Assembly: GCA_016235805.1 (NCBI GenBank)
Contig: JACRIY010000088.1
Location: 1-46,468 of the forward strand
DNA length: 46,468 bases
Direction: 5' to 3'
Source: Rhodocyclales bacterium
GTDB lineage: Bacteria > Pseudomonadota > Gammaproteobacteria > Burkholderiales > Rhodocyclaceae
Below, one piece after another: positions 31,140 through 39,858 of the stretch. The position numbers and the translations under genes were made by a program. The first letter of the stretch is position 1. The number at the start of each line of letters is the position of its first letter. The notes below the pieces were generated by a model. The model was not told the origin of the DNA. It made no database searches and saw only the letters and a list, made by a program, of their open reading frames with translations.

Positions 31140-32660
31140 CTACTTGCGGCGGGCGGCATCCTTGTCGTCGGTCTTGAAGAATTCCATCAATTCCTGGAGC
31201 TGCGCGGCCTGGCCACCCATTTCTTCGGCCGTGGCCGCCAGTTCTTCGGAGGCCGAGGCATTCTGCTGGGTGGCCCGGTTCAGTTGGCCCATGGCACCGT
31301 TGATGCGGCCGACGCCGGAATTCTGCTCCTCGCTGGCGCTGGCAATTTCCTGGACGAGTTCGGAGGTCTTGCGGATGTCGGGGACCATGGCATCGAGCAG
31401 GGTGCCCGCATGTTCGGCCAGTGCGACGCTCGATCCGGCCAGCTGGCCGATTTCCTGCGCGGCAACCTGGCTGCGCTCGGCGAGTTTTCGCACTTCGGCG
31501 GCAACGATCGCGAAGCCCTTGCCGTGCTCGCCGGCGCGGGCCGCTTCGATTGCGGCATTCAAGGCCAGCAGATTGGTCTGGTAGGCGATGTCGTCGACGA
31601 TGCCGACTTTTCCGGCGATCGACTTCATGGCGTCGATCGTGTCCTTCACGGCCTTGCCGCCTTCGACCGCTTCGGCCGAGGAATGGGAGGCGATGGCGTC
31701 GGTGGTCCTGGCGTTTTCGGTGGTCCGGTCGATGGCGGACGACATATGCTCGACGCTGGTGGTCGTGTCCTCGACGCTGGCCGCCTGCTCGGACGATGCC
31801 TGCGAAAGCGTTTGTGCCGTAGCTGCCACCTGCTGCGAGGAATTCACCAGCATGTCCGCGCTCTGCCGCACTTCGCCGATGATGTGGGCGAGGCTCTCGC
31901 TGGTCTTGCGAATGGCATAGAGCAGGCTGGCGTGGTCGTTCTTTGCCAGCTGGATGTCGTCGGTCAGGTCGCCCGCGGCGAGGTGGTGCATCACCTCGAC
32001 AGCATAATCCGGCTCGCCGCCGAGCACCCGGCGCAGGAAGCGCTGGATGGCGAAGGCGAGCAGCGCCAGCAGCGGAAGCGAGACCAGCGCGGCAATCAGC
32101 ACGCTGGTGTTCAGGAAGCTGCTCGCGGCAGCTTCCACCTTGTCCAGCGAGATCTTCATGCTGACCGCCCCGAGCGGCGTGCCGACCGCGACTTGGTGGC
32201 AGGTGGTGCAGTCCTTGCCCAGGTAGTTCTTCGACGCCAGCGCCGGCTTGATCACGCGCAGGTAGCTGCCGTACTTGTCGTCGTGCTCTTCCCGCAGGAT
32301 GTCCTTGCCGGAGGCGATCGCCTCCTTTTCCAGCGCATCCGGCGCGCGTCCCGTGCCGGGACCAAATGTCGCGACGAGGGCGTCGCTGCGCACCACGGCG
32401 AGATCCTTCATCACCGCGAGTTCCTTGATCTGGTCGAGGAAGACTTCGCGCTGGCCGATGGTGCCGGTGATCATCATCCCGGTCAGCCCGGCCATGGTCA
32501 TCTCGTGGATGCTGCGCGCCACGTCGGCGGCCTGCTCGATCGCGTTGGCCCGATTGACCCGCGATTGCCAGGCGATGGTACCGGCCAGCACCAGTGCCAG
32601 CATCAGGACTACCAGCGCCGTGAGTCGCTGCCAAACCGGGAGAGTGGAGATTCGAAGCAT
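31140..32660 (-). CDS. Methyl-accepting chemotaxis protein with a c-type haem motif in the sensor domain (MCP2)
   Basis: This 506-residue receptor has membrane helices at about 12-30 and 180-200. Its periplasmic domain carries CTTCH (Cys151, Cys154, His155), the covalent haem-attachment motif, preceded by NYLGKD and followed by [12 protein letters not shown] Met-rich stretch ([12 protein letters not shown], residues 52-63) could offer a distal ligand. The cytoplasmic domain is a standard MCP signalling domain. Similar haem c receptors sense redox state or gases, but the ligand here is not known. Start 32660 has AAGGAAAG upstream. It follows MCP3 by 8 nt, so the two are co-transcribed. Confidence 0.93.
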   Translation of the reverse strand: MLRISTLPVWQRLTALVVLMLALVLAGTIAWQSRVNRANAIEQAADVARSIHEMTMAGLTGMMITGTIGQREVFLDQIKELAVMKDLAVVRSDALVATFGPGTGRAPDALEKEAIASGKDILREEHDDKYGSYLRVIKPALASKNYLGKDCTTCHQVAVGTPLGAVSMKISLDKVEAAASSFLNTSVLIAALVSLPLLALLAFAIQRFLRRVLGGEPDYAVEVMHHLAAGDLTDDIQLAKNDHASLLYAIRKTSESLAHIIGEVRQSADMLVNSSQQVAATAQTLSQASSEQAASVEDTTTSVEHMSSAIDRTTENARTTDAIASHSSAEAVEGGKAVKDTIDAMKSIAGKVGIVDDIAYQTNLLALNAAIEAARAGEHGKGFAIVAAEVRKLAERSQVAAQEIGQLAGSSVALAEHAGTLLDAMVPDIRKTSELVQEIASASEEQNSGVGRINGAMGQLNRATQQNASASEELAATAEEMGGQAAQLQELMEFFKTDDKDAARRK

Positions 32661-32668
32661 GGCTTTCC

Positions 32669-34189
32669 TTACCCGGACTGCGCCAGATTGAGCCGTGTTG
32701 ACGACGGCAGTTTGAAGAAGGCCATCAGCTCCTGGAGCTGAGCGGCCTGGCCACCCATTTCCTCGGCCGTGGCGGCCAGTTCCTCGGACGACGAGGCGTT
32801 CTGTTGCGTAGCCCGGTTGAGCTGGCCCATGGCGCCGTTGATCTGCGTCACGCCGGCCGACTGTTCCTTGCTGGTGGCGGCGATCTCCTGCACCAGTTCG
32901 GAGGTCTTCCTGATGCTGGGCAGCATCTCCACGAGCGAATCGCCGGCCCGTTCCGCCGTCCTGACCGAGGCCCCGGCGAGTTCGCTGATTTCCTTTGCCG
33001 CAACCTGGCTGCGTTCGGCCAGCTTGCGCACTTCGGCGGCGACCACGGCGAAGCCATTGCCATGCTCGCCGGCGCGCGCGGCTTCGATCGCGGCATTCAA
33101 TGCCAGCAGGTTGGTCTGGTAGGCGATGTCGTCAACAATGCCGATCTTGTCGGCAATTTGGCGCATGGCGTCTACCGTCTTTTTCACCGCGTCTCCACCG
33201 TCATGCGCCTGGCGAGTCGCCGCCGCGGCCACGGCATCAGTGGCATTGGCGTTTTCGGTATTCCGGGTGACCGAAGCTGTCACCTGCTCGATGCTGGCAG
33301 TGGTTTCCTCCACGCTTGCCGCCTGCTCCGACGCCGACTGCGACAGCGCCTGCGCCGTGTTGGACACCTGGTTCGACGCGTTCGCCAGCGTGTCTGCGGA
33401 GTCTCTGACCTCGCCGACGATCTGCTCCAGCCTGCCCACCATCTGCTTGATGCCGTAAAGCATGCTGCGCTGGTCGGCGGGCCGGGTTTCGATCGAGACG
33501 GCCAGGTCGCCCGCGGCGACACGGTCCACCACCGACGAGAGATCGCGGGGATCGCCGCCAAGCTGGCCCAGTACGTTGCGCACGATCAGCAGCGTCGAGC
33601 CGATGCCGACCACGGCGACCAACAGGCCGAGGATCATCATCCAGCGCGTCGTCGCGTCGAAGGCCTGTTGCATGCGTGCCGAGGCGGCTCGGGTGCCGGC
33701 GCCATTGATCTCAGTGAGTTTCAGGAGGCTTTCCTTGAGGGCACGGTCGGCGCCGACAATGGATTTGTCGATTTCGTTTGAGTTCCTGCCGGCAGCGTGC
33801 ATATCCGCCGCCGCGGCGATCGCCTTTCGATAGGCGAGCAGGCCTTCCTCAATCTGGCGCAAGAGGCGATCTTCGTCGGCGCTTATCGCGCCCGCCTTGC
33901 GGTACTCGGCGACCCCCGCCGCGATCCGGTCCATGTCGCCGCCAAAGCGTGTCGCATAGTCCTTGCCACGCAGGACGAAGTTCTTGAAGTTCTGGATGCC
34001 ATCCTGCAGACCGAGGATCCCCGCCGTGATCGCCTCGCGCTTGCGCAGCGTTTCGGACTCGAACTGCCGCCAGTCGCCGGCGATGCCATTGACCCTGGTA
34101 AAGGCGGTGGCCGCCATGACGAGCGCCACGGCGATCACGGCACCGAAGCCGAAGCCCAGCTTGGACGACAATCTGAATTTGTTCCACAC
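32669..34189 (-). CDS. Methyl-accepting chemotaxis protein with helical periplasmic domain (MCP3)
   Basis: This receptor of about 506 residues has membrane helices near residues 11-31 and 190-210 flanking a helical periplasmic domain (4HB/HBM-like, no recognised ligand motif), then a HAMP-like region and the MCP signalling domain. GTG 34189 (encoding [16 protein letters not shown]) is preferred because GAGGAG lies about 10 nt upstream and it gives a normal short N-terminus; ATG 34234 ([13 protein letters not shown]) is the alternative. It is first in the MCP3-MCP2 operon. No che genes are nearby. Confidence 0.9.
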   Translation of the reverse strand: MWNKFRLSSKLGFGFGAVIAVALVMAATAFTRVNGIAGDWRQFESETLRKREAITAGILGLQDGIQNFKNFVLRGKDYATRFGGDMDRIAAGVAEYRKAGAISADEDRLLRQIEEGLLAYRKAIAAAADMHAAGRNSNEIDKSIVGADRALKESLLKLTEINGAGTRAASARMQQAFDATTRWMMILGLLVAVVGIGSTLLIVRNVLGQLGGDPRDLSSVVDRVAAGDLAVSIETRPADQRSMLYGIKQMVGRLEQIVGEVRDSADTLANASNQVSNTAQALSQSASEQAASVEETTASIEQVTASVTRNTENANATDAVAAAATRQAHDGGDAVKKTVDAMRQIADKIGIVDDIAYQTNLLALNAAIEAARAGEHGNGFAVVAAEVRKLAERSQVAAKEISELAGASVRTAERAGDSLVEMLPSIRKTSELVQEIAATSKEQSAGVTQINGAMGQLNRATQQNASSSEELAATAEEMGGQAAQLQELMAFFKLPSSTRLNLAQSG

Positions 34190-34334
34190 GTTGCGGCCAC
34201 TCCTCGTAAGCGCCGATTCGACGTCGGCCGACATTCGCCGAGATGAACTCCAGCCGGCCTGGTTTCGGCGGCCTTCGATGCGTCGCGCCAACTCGGAGCG
34301 TCGATTACCAAATTGGATACCCTTCGGGCATTTA

Positions 34335-34385
34335 CCGCCATGCGTAGTTATACGGCCGCACCTCCGTAATCACCGCAGGGCGCGG
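34335..34385 (-). repeat. Chemoreceptor leader element, copy 3
   Basis: On the minus strand: CCCTGCGGTGATTACGGAGG, TGCGGCCGTA, TAACTACGCATGGCG. TACGG/CCGTA and CGTA/TACG can form alternative, mutually exclusive stems. It lies about 150 nt upstream of the MCP3 start. The remainder of the long spacer 34190-34654 holds the interrupted R2 copy at 34592 and nothing else I can name. Confidence 0.6.
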
Positions 34386-34591
34386 CTGGAGCGCCGCTCG
34401 AATGAAATGTTCAAGCCTAAAGCAAGTGCGCCCTCCCGCCTTGATCGTCAGCCGTCGGGTCGTGTCGACATGACTGAAATTCTGCGCGCCGGCGTCATCT
34501 GCGCAATCCGAAAAATGTTTTCCGATCAATGCCCGCGCTGGCGTCGAGCTATGACTTTCGGCTAGGGAGGTGCAGGCTGCTTGCGTACCGA

Positions 34592-34638
34592 GCCGTATCG
34601 CCGGCGACCGAAGGAAGTCCCTGTGGGGCGCCGACTTT
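34592..34638 (-). repeat. Dispersed repeat R2, copy 8, interrupted
   Basis: GCCGTATCGCCGGCG at the left and GCGCCGACTTTTG at the right are the two ends of an R2 copy, separated by about 20 extra bases. It lies in the spacer between MCP3 and the AEC transporter. Confidence 0.5.
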
Positions 34639-34654
34639 TGGCCGTGGCCGGCCG

Positions 34655-35608
34655 TCAGATCAGGCGCAAGCCGCGCAGCAGGACGATGCCGGCGCTGGTG
34701 GTGACCAGCGAGCCGAGCGTGGTCAGGGCGATGATGTTGGCGGCCAGCGCGGCGTTGCCGCCCATCGCCCGCACCATCACGTAGCTGGCGGCGGCAGTCG
34801 GCGCCGAGGACATCAACAGCAGCACGCCGAGTTCGATGCCGCGAAAGCCCCAGAGGATGCCGCCACCGACGAACAGCACGGGCACGGCGAACAGCTTGCC
34901 GGCGGCAGCCAGCAGGGTGTCGCGCGGGTCGTGGCGCAGGCTGCGGAAGTCGAGCGCGGCGCCGGTGCACAGCAGGGCCAGCGGCAGTGTCATGTTGGCG
35001 AAGTATTCGCCCGATTGCAGCACGATGGCCGGCAGGCGCAGGCCGGAGATCGACACCGGCAGCGCCAGCACGATGCCGATGATGAGCGGGTTGGTCGCCA
35101 CCGAACGAAGCACCGGCGCGATGCCCTGCTGCGCGTGCAGGGAGCGGTTCAGCGTCACCACGGAGAGGATGTTGAACAGGATGGTGACGATGCCGACATA
35201 GAGCGAGGCGGCGACGAGCCCGGCCTCGCCATAGGCATTGACGCAGTAGGCGAGGCCGATGATGGCCATGTTGGAACGGAACGCGCCCTGCACCACCACG
35301 CCGCGATCGCGTTCCGCGCTGACCGCGAATTTCGCCAGCAACTCGGCGAGCCCCCAGGCCGCCAGCGTTGCCAACAGGCCGAAGCCGATCAGCGCCAGGT
35401 TGGCGGAGGTGTCGAGGCGGGTCTTGGCGACGCTGATGAACAGCAGCGCCGGCAGCGTGACGTTGAACACCAGCCGGCTGCCGACCTCGATGAAGGCTTC
35501 GTTGATCATGCCGACGCGGCGCAGCCAGGCGCCGAGGCCGAGGATCAGGAAGATCGGCCCGGTGACGGCGAGCGAGAATTCGACGGTGGCGAGAAAGTCC
35601 GAAAACAT
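34655..35608 (-). CDS. AEC-family transporter
   Basis: This 317-residue membrane protein has about ten helices and the auxin-efflux-carrier pattern: [56 protein letters not shown] and [12 protein letters not shown]. Bacterial members export or import malonate, malate or other carboxylates; the substrate is unknown. Start 35608 ([15 protein letters not shown]) lies 8 nt after the phrB stop, so it is probably transcribed with phrB. Confidence 0.9.
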   Translation of the reverse strand: MFSDFLATVEFSLAVTGPIFLILGLGAWLRRVGMINEAFIEVGSRLVFNVTLPALLFISVAKTRLDTSANLALIGFGLLATLAAWGLAELLAKFAVSAERDRGVVVQGAFRSNMAIIGLAYCVNAYGEAGLVAASLYVGIVTILFNILSVVTLNRSLHAQQGIAPVLRSVATNPLIIGIVLALPVSISGLRLPAIVLQSGEYFANMTLPLALLCTGAALDFRSLRHDPRDTLLAAAGKLFAVPVLFVGGGILWGFRGIELGVLLLMSSAPTAAASYVMVRAMGGNAALAANIIALTTLGSLVTTSAGIVLLRGLRLI

Positions 35609-35616
35609 GCAGTCGC

Positions 35617-37062
35617 TCAGGGCTTGTGGTTCTGCGGCGCCGCATCCGCGCCGCGTACCGCCTTGAAGCGCGCCAGGGTGCGTTCGCGCGCGGCGGCATG
35701 GTCCACCACCGGTGCCGGGTAGTCGCGGCCGATGACGACTCCGCAGGCAGCCTGTTGTGCCGCATCCATGCGCCACGGCGCGTGGATGAACTTTGCCGGC
35801 ACCGCGGCCAGTTCCGGCAGGTAGCGCCTGATGAAGCGTCCCTCGGCATCGAATCGTTCGGACTGCGTCACCGGGTTGAAGATGCGGAACCAGGGCTGGG
35901 CGTCGCAACCGGTGGAGGCGGCCCACTGCCAGCCACCGTTGTTGGCGGCGAGGTCGAAATCGAGCAGCTTCTCGGCGAACCAGGCTTCGCCCAGGCGCCA
36001 GTCGAGGCCGAGGTCCTTGGTCAGGAAGCTGGCGGTGACCATGCGCAGGCGGTTGTGCATCCATCCGGCCTGGTCGAGCTGGCGCATTGCCGCGTCGACC
36101 AGCGGATAGCCGGTGCGCCCGGCCTGCCAGGCGGCAAGCAGCTCGGGAGCGTGATCCCAGCGCAGGGCGTCGAAGTCGGGCTTGAAGCATTGCGTGACGA
36201 CGCGCGGGTGGTGCCACAGGATGGCGTGGTAGAAGTCGCGCCAGATCAGTTCCGACAGCCAGGTCGCGGCGCCGCGCCCCGACTGCGCATGGGCGTAAGC
36301 GGCGAGCTGGCGGATCGAGATCGTGCCGAAGCGCAGGTGGGCGGAAAGGTAGGAACAGCCCTTCAGCGCCGGGAAGTCGCGCTTGGCTGCATAGTCGTCG
36401 ATGCGTTCGGCGAAATCGCGGAACATGGCCTGCGCGCCGCTCATGCCGGTGGGCAGGCGCAGCGCGGCGAGGTCGCTGGCCTCGAAGCCGAGCTCCTCAA
36501 GGCGGGGCATGCGCTCGTCCGCTTGCACAGGGGCCAGCCGCGCAGCGTAAGGCTCGACCGGAAACTGATTGAGGTCCGCCGAGGACAGCCGCCGCAGCCA
36601 GGCGTTCTTGTAGGGCGTGAATACCGAAAACGGCGTGCCGCCCTGGGTCATGACCTCGTTGCGCTCGAAGATCACCTGATCCTTGCAGTCGATCCAGCAA
36701 GAGTCGGCGCCGGCGAGACGGCGTTCGACCTCGGCATCGCGCGCAATTGCCGCCGGTTCGTAGTCGCGATTGGCGACCACCGCGGCGACGCCGAGTTCGG
36801 TGGCAAGGCGCGGGATTTCCTGGCGCGGATCGCCGTGGCGCACGATCAGGCTGCCGCCCATGGCGCGCAAGGCCGCATCCACCTCCTCGACCGCGCGCAG
36901 GATGAACTCGACGCGCCGGTCGCGGCGCGGCAGGCGGTCGAGGATGGTCGAGTCGAAGACGAAGGCGCAATGCACGCGTTCGTAATCGCGCAGCGCACGG
37001 TGCAGGGCGGTGTGGTCCTGTACGCGCAGGTCGCGGCGAAACCAGACGAGGGCAGCGGGCAT
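35617..37062 (-). CDS. phrB: Deoxyribodipyrimidine (CPD) photolyase
   Basis: This 481-residue class I photolyase repairs UV-induced pyrimidine dimers with blue light. It has the N-terminal antenna-binding domain ([18 protein letters not shown]) and the FAD domain motifs [27 protein letters not shown] and [12 protein letters not shown]. The start at 37062 ([12 protein letters not shown]) matches the family. The long open frame upstream is antisense to yqgE. An R2 copy encodes LAGADSCW at about residue 118. It is divergent from yqgE across 60 nt. Confidence 0.95.
   Translation of the reverse strand: MPAALVWFRRDLRVQDHTALHRALRDYERVHCAFVFDSTILDRLPRRDRRVEFILRAVEEVDAALRAMGGSLIVRHGDPRQEIPRLATELGVAAVVANRDYEPAAIARDAEVERRLAGADSCWIDCKDQVIFERNEVMTQGGTPFSVFTPYKNAWLRRLSSADLNQFPVEPYAARLAPVQADERMPRLEELGFEASDLAALRLPTGMSGAQAMFRDFAERIDDYAAKRDFPALKGCSYLSAHLRFGTISIRQLAAYAHAQSGRGAATWLSELIWRDFYHAILWHHPRVVTQCFKPDFDALRWDHAPELLAAWQAGRTGYPLVDAAMRQLDQAGWMHNRLRMVTASFLTKDLGLDWRLGEAWFAEKLLDFDLAANNGGWQWAASTGCDAQPWFRIFNPVTQSERFDAEGRFIRRYLPELAAVPAKFIHAPWRMDAAQQAACGVVIGRDYPAPVVDHAAARERTLARFKAVRGADAAPQNHKP
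36698..36723 (+). repeat. Dispersed repeat R2, copy 9 (inside phrB)
   Basis: CAAGAGTCGGCGCCGGCGAG then ACGGCG; three mismatches to the core. Antisense to phrB. Confidence 0.5.
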
Positions 37063-37122
37063 GGGGGTTTTGGGGAGAGTATGCGCGGGCACGGGCCGAC
37101 AGATTACAATGGCGCCACAGTC

Positions 37123-37695
37123 ATGGAAACCATCAGCCTCGCCAACCACTTCCTGATCGCCATGCCCGCCATGGCCGACCCGAATTTTTCGCGCACGCTG
37201 ACCTACATCTGCGAACACAACGAGGATGGCGCCATCGGCATCATCGTCAATCGGCCGATGGACATGAACCTCGCCGGCCTCTTCGACCGGGTCAGCATCC
37301 AGCTCGACGACGGCGAGGCCGAAGCCCGCTTTGCCGGGCTGCCGGTGTATTTCGGCGGCCCGGTGCAGACCGATCGCGGCTTCGTCCTGCACCGCCCGGC
37401 CGGGCATTGGCAATCCTCGCTCAACGTCAGCGAGAAAATCGCCCTCACCAGTTCGCGCGACATCCTGCAGTCCATGGGCAGCACCGGCGAACCCGCCGAA
37501 GTGCTGGTCAGCCTCGGCTATGCCGGATGGACCGCCGGCCAGCTCGAATGGGAGCTGTCGCAGAACTCCTGGCTGACCGTCGAAGCCGATCCCGGCATCA
37601 TTTTCATGACCCCGCCCGAAGAACGCCTGCCGGCCGCAATGCAGCTGCTGGGAGTGGATTTCGCCAGGCTCTCGGATGTGGCCGGACATGCCTGA
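37123..37695 (+). CDS. yqgE: YqgE/AlgH family protein
   Basis: A 190-residue protein of normal length, starting [22 protein letters not shown], with [27 protein letters not shown] and [15 protein letters not shown], all typical of YqgE. Its function is not settled. The open frame extends far upstream but only over phrB; ATG 37123 is the family start. It heads the conserved yqgE-yqgF-pyrR-pyrB-pyrC' order. Confidence 0.94.
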   Translation: METISLANHFLIAMPAMADPNFSRTLTYICEHNEDGAIGIIVNRPMDMNLAGLFDRVSIQLDDGEAEARFAGLPVYFGGPVQTDRGFVLHRPAGHWQSSLNVSEKIALTSSRDILQSMGSTGEPAEVLVSLGYAGWTAGQLEWELSQNSWLTVEADPGIIFMTPPEERLPAAMQLLGVDFARLSDVAGHA

Positions 37696-37742
37696 GTGCT
37701 TGACGCCGGGCCGTCCCAAGGCAAGCACAGTGTTTACCGCGG

Positions 37743-37800
37743 AGCCGTCAACAGACGGCGAACCATTGTCACCCCCGCTTGGGCGGGGGATGGGGGGTGG
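37743..37800 (+). repeat. Two hairpins between yqgE and yqgF
   Basis: GCCGTC/GACGGC (loop AACA) and CCCCCGC (37772-37778)/GCGGGGG (37783-37789), the latter followed by ATGGGGGGTGGG. The second is nearly identical to a hairpin at 42318-42338 plus its following G-run. The G-run supplies a Shine-Dalgarno-like tract for yqgF. Confidence 0.6.
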
Positions 37801-37803
37801 GTT

Positions 37804-38256
37804 GTGACTCCCGGCGGGGCGGTACTCGCCTTCGATTTCGGCCTGAAGCGGATCGGTGTCGCCATCGGCATGCAAATGGAATCGGGAAGCATTGGCGCGG
37901 CGCGGCCGCTGGCTACCATCGACGGCGAAGCCAGCGATGCGCGCTTCGCCGCGGTCACGGCCCTGATCGCCGAATGGCAGCCGCGGCGCCTGCTGGTCGG
38001 GCGCCCGCTCAACGACGACGGCACTCCGAACGACATGACCGCGCGCTGCGAACGTTTCGCCAACCAGTTGCGCGGGCGCTTCCGCTTGCCGGTCGATGCC
38101 GTCGACGAACGCTTCACTTCGACCGAGGCCGACGCGACGCTGCGCGAGCGCGGGCTGGACTGGCGCCAGCGCAAGCAGCAGGTCGACGCCGAAGCCGCGC
38201 TCGTCATCCTCAACAGCTGGTTCGAGACCCATGCCAACACCCATGCAACTGCCTGA
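37804..38256 (+). CDS. yqgF: Pre-16S rRNA processing nuclease, YqgF/RuvX
   Basis: This 150-residue RNase H-fold nuclease matures the 5' end of 16S rRNA. Conserved acidic sites are in LAFDFGLKRIGVAIG and VDERFTSTEA, with VGRPLNDDG between. GTG 37804 is taken as the start because the family begins a few residues before LAFDFG and a G-rich tract lies just upstream; the frame is open to 37696, but that part lies over repeat sequence. The 3' end overlaps pyrR by 26 nt. Confidence 0.9.
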   Translation: MTPGGAVLAFDFGLKRIGVAIGMQMESGSIGAARPLATIDGEASDARFAAVTALIAEWQPRRLLVGRPLNDDGTPNDMTARCERFANQLRGRFRLPVDAVDERFTSTEADATLRERGLDWRQRKQQVDAEAALVILNSWFETHANTHATA

Positions 38257-38740
38257 CGCCGAAGCACTCTGCACCGCCCTCGCCGAGGCCATGCGGCCAC
38301 GCGTCGATCCCGAGCGCATCGCACTGGTCGGCATCCACACCGGCGGCGTCTGGGTGGCCGAGCGCCTGCATGCCGCGCTGGGCCTAAAAATTCCTTCCGG
38401 TTCGATGGACGTGTCCTTCTATCGCGACGATTTCAACCAGCGCGGCCTGCACGCCAATGCCCGCTCCTCGCACATTCCCTTCGACGTCGAGGGCGCCCAC
38501 GTGGTGATCGTCGACGACGTGCTCTACACCGGGCGTACCATCCGCGCCGCGATGAACGAACTGTTCGATTTCGGCCGCCCGGCGCGCATCGACCTCGCCG
38601 TGCTGACCGACCGCGGCGGCCGCGAACTGCCGATTGCACCGACCTTCTGCCCGCATGCCATGAGCCTGCCTGCGGCGCAGATGCTGGCGCTGGAACGCGC
38701 GGCCGACGGCGGGCTGTCCTTCCGGGTGATGGAAAAATGA
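38231..38740 (+). CDS. pyrR: PyrR: uracil phosphoribosyltransferase-like pyrimidine operon regulator
   Basis: This 169-residue phosphoribosyltransferase-fold protein has the PRPP-binding motif [18 protein letters not shown] and [14 protein letters not shown]. In Gram-positive bacteria PyrR is an RNA-binding attenuation regulator; in proteobacteria its role is less clear. ATG 38231 (MPTPMQ) or ATG 38243 (MQLPDAE) could be the start; the first is taken. It overlaps yqgF by 26 nt and pyrB by ATGA. Confidence 0.92.
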   Translation: MPTPMQLPDAEALCTALAEAMRPRVDPERIALVGIHTGGVWVAERLHAALGLKIPSGSMDVSFYRDDFNQRGLHANARSSHIPFDVEGAHVVIVDDVLYTGRTIRAAMNELFDFGRPARIDLAVLTDRGGRELPIAPTFCPHAMSLPAAQMLALERAADGGLSFRVMEK

Positions 38741-39717
38741 ATTTCATGTCCGCGAGCGGCAATCCGCAGCTCAACAAGCATGGCGAGCTCAATCATCTGC
38801 TGACCATCGAAGGCCTGCCGCGCGAGGTGCTTGAGCGCATCCTCGATATTGCCGCGCCCTTCACCGGGGTCGCCGAGCGCGAGGTGAAGAAGGTGCCGCT
38901 GTTGCGCGGCAAGAGCGTGTTCAACCTGTTCTTCGAGAATTCGACGCGCACCCGCACCACCTTCGAGATCGCCGCCAAGCGGCTGTCCGCCGACGTCATC
39001 AACCTCAACATCAGCACCTCTTCCGCCAACAAAGGCGAAACCCTGCTCGACACGGCGGACAATCTCGCCGCGATGCAGGCCGACATGTTCGTCGTGCGCC
39101 ATGCGTCCTCCGGCGCGCCCTACCTGATCGCGCAGCACCTGGCGGCCACCGGGCGCGACCACATCCATGTCGTCAATGCCGGCGACGGCCGCCATGCGCA
39201 CCCGACGCAGGGTCTGCTCGACATGTACACCATCCGCCACTACAAGAAGGATTTCAGCCAGCTCACGGTCGCCGTGGTCGGCGACGTCCTGCATTCGCGC
39301 GTGGCGCGCAGCCAGATCCACGCGCTGACCACGCTGGGCGTGCCCGAAGTGCGCGTGATCGCGCCCAAGACGCTGTTGCCGACCGGAATCGATCGCCTCG
39401 GCGTGCGGGTCTTCAATGACATGCGCGAAGGCCTGCGCGGCGTCGATGTGGTGATGATGCTGCGCCTGCAGAACGAACGCATGCAGGGCGCGCTGCTGCC
39501 TTCGACACAGGAGTACTTCAAGTCATGGGGTCTGACGCCGGAGAAGCTGGCGCTGGCCAAGCCCGACGCCATTGTCATGCACCCGGGGCCGATGAACCGT
39601 GGCGTCGAAATCGACTCCGCCGTCGCCGACGGCAGCCAGGCCGTGATCCTGCCGCAGGTCACCTTCGGCATTGCCGTGCGGATGGCCGTGATGGCCATGC
39701 TCGCCGGAAACTCATGA
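38737..39717 (+). CDS. pyrB: Aspartate carbamoyltransferase catalytic chain
   Basis: This 326-residue enzyme makes carbamoyl aspartate, the committed step of pyrimidine synthesis. The carbamoyl-phosphate loop [17 protein letters not shown] and the aspartate-side RLQNER and [12 protein letters not shown] are present. It overlaps the pyrR stop (ATGA). In organisms with pyrB-pyrC' this chain forms a dodecamer with the pseudo-dihydroorotase rather than using PyrI. Confidence 0.96.
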   Translation: MNFMSASGNPQLNKHGELNHLLTIEGLPREVLERILDIAAPFTGVAEREVKKVPLLRGKSVFNLFFENSTRTRTTFEIAAKRLSADVINLNISTSSANKGETLLDTADNLAAMQADMFVVRHASSGAPYLIAQHLAATGRDHIHVVNAGDGRHAHPTQGLLDMYTIRHYKKDFSQLTVAVVGDVLHSRVARSQIHALTTLGVPEVRVIAPKTLLPTGIDRLGVRVFNDMREGLRGVDVVMMLRLQNERMQGALLPSTQEYFKSWGLTPEKLALAKPDAIVMHPGPMNRGVEIDSAVADGSQAVILPQVTFGIAVRMAVMAMLAGNS

Positions 39718-39858
39718 ATAAATCTACTGCGCGTGCCGGATCGGGGATTGGGCGGTGCTCGCTATCCTCACGTATAACTACATACGTTCCGGTAGCTGCG
39801 CTCCGGCCGCACCCCGCTGCGGCCCGCTCGCTACGATTTCTTCACGAGTTTTAGGTTT
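39718..39858 (+). repeat. Repeat-rich insertion between pyrB and pyrC'
   Basis: These 141 nt contain the inverted repeat CGTAT-AACTAC-ATACG, then TCCGG/CCGGC-type and CCGC/GCGG stems and CGCTCGCTACGATTTC. A 46-codon frame ([11 protein letters not shown]...) starts at 39714 in an ATGA overlap with pyrB and ends at 39854, just before pyrC'. Sequence flanking both ends reads ATGAA. Confidence 0.5.

Noticed and set aside
35626-37122. Long plus-strand extension upstream of yqgE
   Set aside because: It lies wholly over phrB on the other strand; yqgE homologues begin at the ATG at 37123.
37063-38340. Long minus-strand extension upstream of phrB, opposite yqgE and yqgF
   Set aside because: The photolyase N-terminus is clear at 37062, and the extension is antisense to yqgE and yqgF.
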